Translations under genes and position numbers: made by a program
Shown here: positions 45,201-57,900 of the stretch, in pieces
How positions within the stretch are numbered: the stretch's first letter is position 1
Layout of the letters: every line of letters begins with the position of its first letter
Notes under the pieces: generated by a model
What the model was told of the DNA's origin: nothing
Database searches by the model: none
The model's input: only the letters and a program-made list of their open reading frames with translations
Origin: Scortum barcoo
Taxonomy: Eukaryota > Chordata > Actinopteri > Centrarchiformes > Terapontidae
DNA: 64,000 nt
Direction of reading: 5' to 3'
Assembly: GCA_023238725.1 (NCBI GenBank)
Contig: CM041531.1
Location: 1,829,602-1,893,601, forward strand

Positions 45201-48200
45201 ATAAAGTTGGCTCGAGGACTTCTGCAGGATATAGTACTTAAAGTAAACTGCATTTATCACATTTAAATGACTTGTCACACACACTTACACACACACACTT
45301 ACACACACACACACACACACACAGGTGTTAGTGCAGACGGGGTGTGTTGGTGACAGGCCTCCAGCATGTTGGCAGTGTGTGTTAAAAGCCAGAGTTAAGG
45401 TGTTTCTGCTCCCGGTCGCTCTGGGTCTTACCACGCTTGGAGGATTTACTGGGCAAAGAGGCTGAGCGCTGAGAGCCATCTGAGAGCAGAGGACAGTGTC
45501 AGAAACACCAACCGACCCCCCCGAGGCCGAGCGCGTCATCATCAGTCAGCTGACCTCAAACATCAGCAGCTAACACACCACACTTCTTCTCTTTTTAAAG
45601 GATAAATACGGTGAATGTCAGCTCTCTCTCTTTTTGTGATTCACAGCTGATGGTGTTTCCTTCATTCTACGTTAATCTCACTGCTTCAGTCGGCGGAAAG
45701 TCTGACAGATTTCTGTCGACGGGTCAACGATGAAAACTTCTCACCTGAATCTGATTTATGGAGTGACAGCCACGTCCGCTGGACGGCGATCAAGTTAAGA
45801 GTCCTCCACAGAAAGTTTGCTTCAGATGTGCCGTCGGAGGTGTACGAAAGGTTTAATGTTCGACTTTAATACGTGATTTTATTCACTACAGCTCCTCCTT
45901 TTTATCAACAATATTCTCTTCTGTCATAAAGGTCTAAAAAGTTCTGAAGATTTAAACTAAACACCGTGCCGTCTCCATCAGAGGCTTGTTTACCTTTCAC
46001 TAATGATCTTTAAATGAATTCAGCCTGTAGAGAGCACATTAACCAGACAGGAGCCACCTTTCATTAACATTTATTCTGCAGCTGCCACCAGCAGCAAAAC
46101 TGACTGTAAGCTGCTGAATAAATGTTCTGAAATCTGGTGTTTTATCCACATTATTCATTGTTTCTTTACTGTGTAATAAGATCAACCTTTTACATCCTCG
46201 GACGAGGCTCTGCTGGCTGTTTAAGTCCCGACTCGAGACTAAAGGTGACGTTTGCAGTAAAGATGCCTCAGCTCCGATCTAAGGTTTGCAGAATCAGTGA
46301 CGTCTTTTACATCACTTCACAGCACTTTATCTTTTTAAAAGATCATTTAATTAATGCTAATGCATGCAGATGCAGTAGCATTAATGAAATGCATTATGCA
46401 TGCAATACATAATAATGCATCTCTATTTTACTTCCAACATGTCCTATTTATGTTATTATCGAAGGTGTTCATCTCCTTATTGTTGGGTATTTTTTATTCC
46501 TTTTGATTTTTGTGTTTTCTGTAAGTGTCTGATTAAATTTTCCTCAGTTCTGTGATGTTTTAATCCTGTCCTAACCTGTAAAGCACCTTGTAACTCTGTT
46601 TTGAACAGTGCTGTCCAACTAAAGTTTCTCCTTCTTCTTCTCCTCCTCATCATCATCACCATCATCATCATTATTATTGTTAGACAGTGCAATCAAAGTT
46701 TTCAGGCTGGTATCAGCTGATGTATTGATGCAGGTCAATCACCACATGGCATACAACCAGCAGTCAGCAGTGTTTGGTTATAGATATTGTGGCTTTTTTT
46801 TTTTTTTTTAGCTATTTAAGCTTCTCAGAGAGTATTTTTGTGTTCATAGCAGAAAATACCCCAAAAGATATCTCAGACACCAGACTCTGGAGAGCTGAAC
46901 ATTCACCGTGACAGATTTGATCCTTTAAAATCCATCTGCTGCTGCATCCACACGAGTATAACCTCCATGTATGTTTGAGCTGACAGTCACACATACAGAG
47001 GAGGCCATCGGGTCACACGTCTATTAAGTGTTTAGTAAGTTTGATCCGACACATGCAGAGTTTCTGGAGGTTTCTGAAGGTTTGCAAAGAAATCGGCAAA
47101 CACAGTCACAAGCTCTTCTGTTTGCTCGCTCACGAGTTTGTCACTGCGACACACAGTTTACAGCATGCTCTCAGTTAGTGTGTCAGTAACTGTGTGTGAA
47201 TGGCAGCTCACCCAGAACCATCAGCACACACAGAGTCTGGCAAACCCCGACAAAAAAACCCTGACCCTGCTTATGTTCAGCTTGGCTCAGCTCGACCGGT
47301 TTTTACCCGGCAGCGAGCGCAGAGGCCGGTTTGCCAACCTGTGTGTGTGTGTGTGTGTGTGTGTATGTGGTGGGGCCATAGGGGCCAGCGTTTCATTCAG
47401 CATGCGAGTCATTCAGCCCATCCAAGGTGGCATCAGAGTAAAGCCGTGGGTGACAAGAAGCAGGGTGGCATGAAGAGGCAGGCCAGAGGAAGAGAGAGAC
47501 ATCAGAGAGAGAGGTGGATAGAGATGTGGGTTATTGGCACATCTACATGGTGGTGGGGGGGCGGTGCCTGATAACAGTTCCCTTCTGTGGCAGTGACCGG
47601 ACAGACTGCTGCTTCTGCTTCATTGTGTTTCAGTGATAGTTTGGATTTTTTGGACGTTTGCTGCAGTCGGAGATCTTCCAGCCAAAAGCGAGCTTACAAA
47701 ACAGAAAAGTGCAGCAGCTGACGGGGATGTTGGATCATCTTCGTACCGTCACATAAACTCCCTTAAATAATTTAGTAACGTTGCAGCCTCCCAAATCACC
47801 TGAAGAACCACGAGGACGTTGGACTAAACTAACATGGTTCAGCATTTTCATCCTCTTTAATCCTCCTTTTCAAGTGATGAAAAACATTATGACTGATGGC
47901 GTATTTTTATTTTATTTTGCAGACAGTCTTAATTTGCGCTTCATCACTTTTTCAAGTTTTACCTTTTTTGTCAAGAAGTTTTCTTAGCTTTGAAGAAAAA
48001 CAAGAGTTCACTTTCACTGCCGTTTTTGCATCCTTTGGTTAAGCTCTTTTCTTTCCTCTATATAATGCACTCTAACTACCTATGACCATTAAACATTAAC
48101 ATTATTATCCATAAGTTATTAATGACTAGTCAGTGCCGTATTGGAACAAGTTAAAATGATCTCGCTGCACTTTCTTAATGATAATAAGACTTAAATAGAC

Positions 48201-48371
48201 AGAAATAACTTGGCATTATGGGGATTTCTGCAGTGCTGCTGTGCTTTTTGTTTTGGAGGCTCTGACTGTCTGGGAGGTCAAAGGTCAGGACATGTAGTCT
48301 CAGTTTGAGTCGATCTACAGGTAAATAAAAATCCAAACCATCTGTTTAAAGACTGCAGGCTTTAGTGGGAG

Positions 48372-48411
<40 letters not shown>

Positions 48412-48944
48412 ATGGATGGGTTGCATGTAGCTACTCTGCTTCACCACCAGAGGGGACCATTATCAAGTGAATAACCACAGATAACAACGACAGGAGCACT
48501 ACAGCGTCACACTAACAAACAGAACAGCTGGAGAACAACACGGTCACTCTTTCCTTTCTTCCATATTTTTTTCTTTTATAATCCATCCATCTATCTATAG
48601 GCAGCCCAAAAAGTCCAATCACATGGGGGAAGATTTCAAAGATTTGTGGGATTGTTCCAGTGTGTTGATGTCAAACTAACCACTGAAAATGTCTGGAGAT
48701 CTTGACACCTTTCTCCACCTTTCAGACAAAAAAAAAAAGCTGCATGCACGAATGTTGCAGCTAATGTGTTCGGCTGCAAACATCCATTTTTCCTGCCCGA
48801 CCGCCTGTTTGTGTTTTTCTGCTGAGTCAGACGGCCGAGCTGCTGTCTGTGGAGGATAAATTACAGCTCAATGTGCAGCTCCTGAGTGGCTGTAATCGGC
48901 CTGTAAAAACACATCTAGAGCTCATTGAGTAACGTTAACATGTC

Positions 48945-48975
<31 letters not shown>

Positions 48976-51900
48976 CACGCCATGGTATGTGGCAGGGACA
49001 TGCACGTGGAGATGCCGTGTGCTGAAAGCAGTGTGCCGAGCTGAGCTGAGCCGAGCGGGTCCGAGCCAAGGTGGGCCGCAGGTGTGGCTGTGTGAGGAGT
49101 GCCAGGATGCCGGGAGGGAGCGAGGCTGTGAGGGCGTGGAGGAAGAGGAGGAAGAGGAAGAAGAAGAGGAGGGCTGGGGGTTTAGGCGTGGGCGGGGACG
49201 GGTGGCGAGGGGCTCCACTTACCAGATATCTGAGGCTGGATGCCGGGCTGGTCGTTGGAGCTGAGCAGCTGGGCCTGGATGGTCTCAACCACGCGTTTGA
49301 AACGTCGGCTGGGACCTGACGAGGAGGCAAAGAAGCGTCATTAGACTTCATTAGATTTCATTAGAGCGCTGACTTGAGAGTGAAGCTGTTTGCAGGTAAA
49401 GAATATGTAATATCGCTGTCTTCACCTAATGACATGGAAAACGAGTTTCACAGTTTGCATGACTTTTTATCCATAAAAACTGTGTAATAGCTAAAATCAG
49501 ATACAGAAGCCTTTCTATCCAAACCTTTTGTAAGGACAATTATTACAGAAAATAATAAAAGTGAGCAAAAAAATGCAGGTAGAAGAAAGGAAAAGCATAA
49601 TAAAAAACTAAACCCAAAGATGTGGGGTGTGTAATTCTCTCCTCTGGTGCTTCACTTCAACTTATTTTGCTGTTGAAGCCTTCGTTAATAACCATTGCGA
49701 GTATGACAGACGTTCGCCACAACTTCTCATGATGAATCCTTCAATTCTTCATCAGTTTACTCAATTATTAGACAATTCTTCTTGTATAATATCAGACAGC
49801 GCCCAGGCGTTTACATGAATAAAAACTGAAAACAGAGAGTCGCCGCCTCATTGTTGGGTTGTTTGAGTTTTTACTTTTACTTCCAAACTTCAGGGCAGAC
49901 GGCTGAGAGAGAAATCTTCTTTGTTCTTATACATTTAAGGCAGAACAAAGAGTACATGTCAACTCTCTCTGTGTATTTAACTTTGTGCTGATGAATTCTT
50001 TACATGAAAAATACACGTCCACCCTCATCAGACTGGATTTTATCTCCTTGGGGAGATTAACCATTCATGATGTGGCTGTGAGGGTGGATTCAGGAAACTC
50101 AACTTTTCTGTGCTTCTACTCGCTGCTCCTCATCATTTGTCATCTACACTGAATATTGTTCATTCGTTTTCCAGTTTCTAGACTCCCAGGAGATAAAACT
50201 TCATGTCTAAAATGACCTCAAACACTGCAGCCATGTCGTACTGAAACGTGATTGCTCTTCTTCCTCTCAGCAGGTGTCAGACTGGAGTGCATCTTTTATT
50301 CTGCAGCACCTGAAACCTGCAGTGAGCTCTGTTTTAATGATTAACAAATAAAACGGAGCTAAATTTGTGTTGCACAGCTGCTCATACTTTCCCTTCACTC
50401 TTAATATGTATAAGCAGAGTGCATCTGATTTCACAGAAGTCCACTAAAAAGAACAGCACTGGTTTCTACTGACGTCTGCCTGACGACCAGTGTGTGTGAT
50501 CTGTTGTCCTATTAATTATTATATTTTCAGCTATGATCACTGCTGTTGTTCCTCAGAGCCGCTGTGAGAGAAAGTCCTTATATTGTGTCTGATGTTATTT
50601 CAGATCTCTTGGGTGGCTGCCGTGTAAATAAACAGAAAAACATTTTTTTAGATGTCTAATTCGCAAATTGTTCTTCAGTGTCAAACAGTTGCTGTCCTAC
50701 GAACAATGCCTGTTTCACCAGCATTTAACAGGCTGTATTTACACATGTTGTTAGAAACTATTGATCAATTGTTCAGTCTGTAAGTAATTACAGAAAAATA
50801 CAGTCTCCAGGAGCCTGAAGTGATATCTCTAAGTTGTTCATTTTGTTCACAGTCCAAAGAGAAAAGCAGAGAATCACACTGGAAAAACTGCAAACAGAAA
50901 ATCAACTCTGAAAATTATTGTTAATTTATTTTCATTTTAATCAGTTTAGCAAGTTATATGTGACCCAAACATCTACAGACTTTTTCACAGAGTTTTATCC
51001 TCGACATCTTCTGACCTGCAGATCAGTACTGACTGATCGGACCTGAGGAGGACTGTGAGTGTTTACCTGAGAGCAGGGTGAAGGTGACGGAGTAGATGCC
51101 GTTGTCCTTGGTGGCGCTGGTGCTCTCGGTGTAGGTGATGTCCACCTGGAACTTCACTGGCTTCTGGAAAACTGTCGGGCCGGCGGTGGACTTGTACTCC
51201 GCCCGGAAACTAGTCTGAGAGATGACGCTGTGGCTCAGGCTGGGGATCTGACGAGGAGACGGAGACGTCCGGTGAGCAGACGCCGACTCAGCAGCAACAC
51301 AGACAAACAACTTCTGCGTCGGCTGAGACGACGGCAGCGGAGATGTGAGAGAAGGAGACAGGAGCAGACGGAGACGGTGTGCTGGACGTGTTACATTTGA
51401 ACGCGTCACAGAGTTTTGCAGCATCAGCACCGATGCTGACGACGAGATGTGAACAGACGGCCGCCTGCTGCACACGATGCAGCGTCCCTTCAACACAACA
51501 CGAACACACAACATATCCACCAACTGCAGGAACGCAAAGTCACAAAATTCACAGTTTTAATAGGTAAAAATCCTGCTCTGACTGAGAGTTTATATTCTTT
51601 TAACAGGAGGAAGAAAAGGTCTCTGGAAATACAGAAATGCTCCTTCAGTCCTCAAATCCTCTGAGTGGGAGGGCAGCGTTTTGTTAGCAGCATTTAGCAT
51701 CTGAACTTCTTCATCTTGACATTCACACACAAGTTTTAAAGCTATTTAGACGACTACAGCTGTCAAGCTAAGTGGGCTGAGTTTTTAATGAACCTCATTC
51801 AGGCAGTTTTTCAATCACACTTTTTGCAAGAATGCACAATTCAGCCATTTTCAAAAGAGCCAGTGAGAAAGTTTGGAGGTTTGTTGAATTCAACAGTGAA

Positions 51901-54900
51901 GGTGAAAGACAAACATGAGTGTGTGCACAACCTCTGAAGATCCAGTAAATTCACAGACACCTTCACATTAATATATTAATTCAGAGAAAACATTTTCATT
52001 ATTCCACAGAGAAGAATATGCTGTATATTTTGTCGCAGGGAAAAAAATCATTTTATCTTAAACATGTTTTCGTTTATTGTGTTTTTTGTCGTCTCCTCTT
52101 CCAAAACCGAAGACGAAGGACTACACTGATAAAACGTCAGAGAAAAAAAACCCCGATAGATTCAGGCTGAAGTGAACCTGAAGACCTCGTGTCGGGTCTT
52201 CAGTCTGCTGTGTTGCAGGATTTTAACTTTTCCAGTAAAGGAAGAAATAAGATAATGAGACAAAGCCTCTACTGCAGTACAGCTACACGAACTCCACTTC
52301 TCACACATACACACAATTTATGTTAGATGGCTGAGTGTAGATTTCACTGATAAATCATCAGATTTATACTTGAAATATTGTGAGAATGTTAAACTGTGCA
52401 GTGTTTTTAGAGAGGACAGAAGAAGAGGAGAGGACGTGTGACCTAACAGAGAAGAAGAACACATGCCGGATGGACGTTTGGATTTCAGGTCAGAGAGGGG
52501 GAGGAGACTTACGGAGAGGAAGGCGTGGACGATGTCCGCCTTTATGGAGCTGAGAGGTTTGTCTCTGATCACAATGAAGATCTGCTCCTCCTTCTCCAGG
52601 TTGATGAAGTTACCGAACCACGACTTCTTAGCCAGTCTGCAGGAGAGGAGAGGATGAGATCATGAGAGATGCTGAACACACGACACGACTGAGAGAAAGT
52701 GAGGAAGTTTTCTTCTATTTTATTCTTTATTCTTAGTTGGCTAAATTGAAGACTTCCTGTAAAAGATATGGATCAGACATTTGACAGTTTCCTGAAAATG
52801 ACATTTCATTCTGTCTTTCAGTTTCCAGTTAATCATTTTTTCTATTTTATTTAAACAGAGACTGTGTAATATCTACTTTATACATAATGTTCATCCTAAA
52901 AAAGATCTGACACTGTTCTCAGCAGTAATATATGAATGAATGCATTAACATTTTATTATATCTATTTATTATATTGCACTGTTTATCTAATCTAAGTTAC
53001 TGTAATTTAAAATGATGGTAACTGACAGGCTGATGGCCAATCTCATATTTTACATATGAATAAATATACATTATGATTTGCAGTTCCCTAAACATTTAAA
53101 TAGAAATTCAAACTTTGAACAAGAGGCTCTTTACGCGATGAAAATTTAAAAGCCTGGAGCAGCTTCGATAAATTAAATCAAATCTGAGGAGGGACGGTCC
53201 TGTCCAGCAGCAACACATGTTAATCTGCATAATCCAGAAGAGTGATGTTTCACTTCCCCGTGTGCATCATGAGGCCCTGCAGCAGTTTTATGATCAATCC
53301 AACACAAGTTAAACACCAAATATAATTTCACAGTTTGTGTCCATTTGTACAAAGAAAATGACGAAGGAGATGATGAAGGAGAGGTGTTGGCTGCTTGTTG
53401 TGTAAAGAGAACGGTTTAGATGAAATTAAGATGAGTGTTTCCTCAACATAAAAAGGAAAAATTGTAGAAATTTACCAGTACAATAAAGTCAGCCTCATGC
53501 TAACTTATTGGTAAGCTCTCGACCTGCAGTTAGTCCTCACCAGACACTTTAACCAATCTTTAAACTTACCTTGTGTGAGATTGCTGCAGCCTTTCTCTAA
53601 CCAGACCACCTTATACAAACTAATCTTAACATGAACCCTGGAAACACTTAGGAGATAAACTTGGAGCAGCAGTGACAGTAAACAGGGTTTTATTTTGATG
53701 TGAAATGAGAAAAATGAAGAGAAAACAAAAAGAAAATAAGATTTTGAGTATGCAGCACAGACTGCCAAAGTAATTAAGTAATAAATAAATAAACTACAGT
53801 GTTTTCTATAATGTGATTTACACCCACATTTGTATTATTGATTTTTTAAAACCAATTTCTTCTCATTATTTTCATCTTGGACATGAACTCACATGAATTC
53901 CCAGAATTATTTTCCTTCTAGCTTCCTGTATTATTTATATAATAGAGTAAAATAAAGTAAAGCAGATGTTTTTATGGCCTGACCGCAGTGAGGTGTGCTG
54001 CTGCGTTACTCACTCTGGAGAAGAGTCTGGAGTTAGGCTGGACATGTCTTCCTGGGTGGGAACTGTGGAAATAAAGGTCAAAGGTCACAGGTAAGTGTAA
54101 CTTAATTTCTATAACCTTTGTCTGATCAACTTTCTCCACATGTCATTTGTAGAAACTGTTCATAAAGACACTTCTGTTTGTCTTGTTTTTAATAAAATAT
54201 AATCACAGTTTGTCTGAAGGGATTTAAAGACATTATCAAAGCAGCGACAGGAAAACAACGTAAACTGAGGCAGAAAAAAAGGCCTTTCTCCACCTGCTGT
54301 AATGAGATAGTTATCTTATGTATGACATAGCCTCAGGCTGCTGTTTCTCATGATAAGCTGGCAGCAGGTGAACCATTAAAGCCTCCATTAAGAGAAAAGA
54401 GACGATTTGTTCCCCTGAGCTACAAGGAAGCAAAACAAACTCTCTGTGAGTGGAGATAAGACTGAGATAAGATCATAAACAGCTCATCTGAATAAATCAT
54501 GTTCACAAGTCTCAGTTTATCTGGAAATCGCCCCCCGACCCTCCTCCTGCCCCCCCCCCCAACCCCTTACCTTGCATTTTCCTGCGGTGGAAGCGCGGCG
54601 AGCCCAGGAAGCTGTTCTTGATGGAGTTGAGGCGTGTCCTCCAGGGCATCCCCCCGATGGAGGGGCTGGGCGGCGGCGTCGGGCTGGGCGTGCCAGCCGG
54701 GCTGTCCTTGCATGGCAGTGTGCACCGGGGTGCCTTTGGGGGTGGGGAGAGGGCTCCCTCTGGGGAGGGGGTGGGGGTCACCTGCGTGATGGGGGGACAC
54801 ATTTGCCGTTGTGGTCAGGGTGGAGGTGGTGGCGGCGTGCGGGCGACATAGGAGGCACGGGGGAGAGCGGGATGGAGAGTTTGGGTGGGACGGTGAGGGG

Positions 54901-57900
54901 GGGGTGGCGCCTCACACGGGGCTGCTGTTGGGGATGCAGGAGCCAGAGGCTGGCTGGGGGTGGAGGGCCTCAGATTTGGGGGTGGTGGGGGTCTGGGCTG
55001 TGTTGGGGAGGGGGTTGGATCTGGTGGTCTGCAGGGGCTTCTCGGACACTTTGGGTTTGGCGGGGAGGGTTTGCGTGCGGGGGTGCATGAGGGGAGACCC
55101 CATCTTTGGCTGGTAGGAGTTGGGCGTGCGTGGCCCCACCCCGTTAAGGCGGACCTCGGGGGAGTGGGTGGGGCTGCAGTTTGGGGACTGACACAGGTCT
55201 GGGGACTGGGGGGGGATGAAAAACCGCCTGTTGGGCTGCGATTGGTCATGCACCGTTCAGCCAATGAGAGAGCGAGGCCACAGTCAGAGGAGCAGCATAG
55301 CCCAATAAAGGTTCATTCCCATTTAAAAAAAACAAAAAAAAACACCACACCAGGAAATAAAACGGAGCGTGGCAGATGGGTTGAGAGGTGGAGCAGGCAG
55401 GAAGTGGTGAGAGTGCAAGAAAGAAAGAAAAACAGAACATGCGATTAGCACAGTGATTAGCCAATCAGGAGGCAGCAGTGGAGCATTCATGACGCATTAA
55501 CAGAAGGGATGCACCGCGATCAAAACCGCATCAGCCGATCAAAACCAGACCAGTTTCACCTGGTTCTGTCTCCACTGTTTGTTTAAAAATGTTTAAAATC
55601 TCAATTTTTTATTTCACAACATTTAACAAACGCAGCAATGACACATGACGTTTATCACCTACAGTTTATTTCAGTTTAAGTATTTATGTTTGTCTGAGGA
55701 TGAAATTTGGTGGAAAGTTTGGCAGTGAGACAGGAACAAGTGACTTTTCTATGCTTTATATTTCTATGCTGTATATAGACAACAGCAGATCAGTTTTCAT
55801 GAACTACTGCACTTCAATGAAAAAGATGCAAAGAAAAAATGTTAAATATCTTTTCTCTAAATGTATTCTGTGAGTTTTATTCTCATTCTAGTTCACATTA
55901 TTCCATCTTTCAGGAAGGATGTGTACATTTTACTGAACAGCAGGAAAAACATCACCGGGTGATTTGAATCAACACCAGGAAACAAACATGTCCAGTGTGT
56001 TTACTTTAAGCTTTACTTTAATGAGAAATCCTGCAAAATGTTTACTGTAACTGTAGCTTGACAGAAGAGTAAAGAAGAGTAATAATAGATATTTATCTAA
56101 AGTTTGTTAATATTAGAAGCTCCCGTAGAAAAACTAATAAGTGCTTCTACGGCCTTTTTATGTATTATTTTCCTGACACTACACTAAACTAAAGCTCACT
56201 GATTAATCATATTTAATAGACGACAGCCACACAGTCTTTACATTTCCTTTAAATTCGGATTTTGACATTCTGAATTGATTTTGACAGAATGAAGTCGTGA
56301 TTAACTGTCCGATACGTCGGTGCATCCCTGATTACCAGTGAGTGAACCAGCTCGAAAGCTAAGGGATTTAGCTTCACCCTCCACCTGGGAAAGTGGCCAG
56401 AGTGCATGCACAGTGCTGATGCACAATGCTGAGGAATGAATGAGCAGATTGCTGATCGGACAGGTCCCAACAGAGCGAACGGAGCAGACCTGAGGCGACC
56501 CGTTGGTCTGTTACCAGCTTTAGGAAGCATGTGTGAGGACTTTACATGAAGTGAAACTCTTATTATTCACATGGACAGGGAGGGTGTGTGTGTGTGTGTG
56601 TGCTCTGGTTCTCCTTTAACACTGCAGGTCTCATGCATGAACCATTTGTGCAGATAGATTTTTTTCTTTAATGGCATGCACCAACATTTTCTCACAGAGA
56701 AATTTGTCTTCAGTAAAAACTAAATTCACAAATGGTTCGGACTGCTCACGTACAGATTTATTCTCCACAGATCAGAAACACATCTTGATTAAATTTCTTC
56801 AGTTTGAGACACAGAACAGTTTGAGTGATGAACATGAAATGCACAAATTCAAGTAAAGTAGAAATTAAGTGTAAATATAATTAATGAAAATTATTGTTTT
56901 TTTCTCTTTTTTTATAAAGAAAATGTGTCCTTGGACAGTAATTTGACAGAATCAATGACACCACTGATCAAAACTCACAAACTCTGACGTCCTCATGAAC
57001 AGGCAGAAATCATCAAATTGAAATGAGAAGTTTGTAAGTTAAGTTTGTTCAATCTGACTTTGAACAGTTACACAAGTAAACCTCACAGGAAAAAGTGTTC
57101 TTAGTTTAGGCCCGATGACTTTTACTCGTTAAGTTTTAAACAGCACATAATTAAACAAATTGACAGATAAGTTGAATATAATGTGCCTTGAAGAATAAAA
57201 CACTGACATTTATTATTAAATGAACGTTTCTTTTGCTTTTCAGGACGAGTGTTTGATGTTACACAGCCCGAGTCCTTGCTGAGGGTCAGTTTATAAAAAT
57301 GCACGGTTTTACTAAAAGAGAGAAGCTGCAGGTTGATTCGCACAGATAACCTTTCTGCTTCGTCACCGCAGCAGCACTTTTCAGACTCTTTTCCTCAGAG
57401 TGATGGATCGATTCTTCGGCTAATCTGTGGCTGTTCTGTGTGAACGTTAAATCATCCGGTGTTTGGTGTTTGGCCTCCGATGGATCCCACTTCATCTGAA
57501 GCTCAGTGACGTACAGTACGGCCTGACTTAAAGCCGCTCACGTCGAGGTCAAACGATGACCTTGATGAGACGATGAACAGCGGTCGATGGTTCTAATTCT
57601 CATTTTAGATTTTCATAGCGTATAATCACATCGTGTTGATGTAGATAATAAATCCTCTCACTGTCAAAATCTACGATGTCAACATACAGAAATCAGGAAA
57701 ATATTTTAGTTTTTTTCACAACTATATATTAGACTGTGGGCGGTTATGAGCACCTGTAAGTATTTTAATTAACCAGGATTGTGAAATCATCCTCCAAATT
57801 TACCATAAAGACCTTTCATATTAAAAGCTGAACATTATAACCTTCATGAAGGAGGATTTACTGGATGACACTGCCTCAGTTTCAGCCAGGTGAACCTAAT

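Noticed and set aside
45480..49222. Search for the mammalian BRSK2 exon encoding DTTNCMEMMTGRLSKC.
   Set aside because: The nearest candidate, an ATGATGACG near 45540, reads a different peptide and lacks proper splice sites. The exon may be absent or too diverged to see by eye.
54572..55448. Long plus-strand glycine/tryptophan-rich open frames over the brsk2 proline-rich exons.
   Set aside because: They are antisense to proline codons (CCN read as GGN). No splice sites or family similarity support them.
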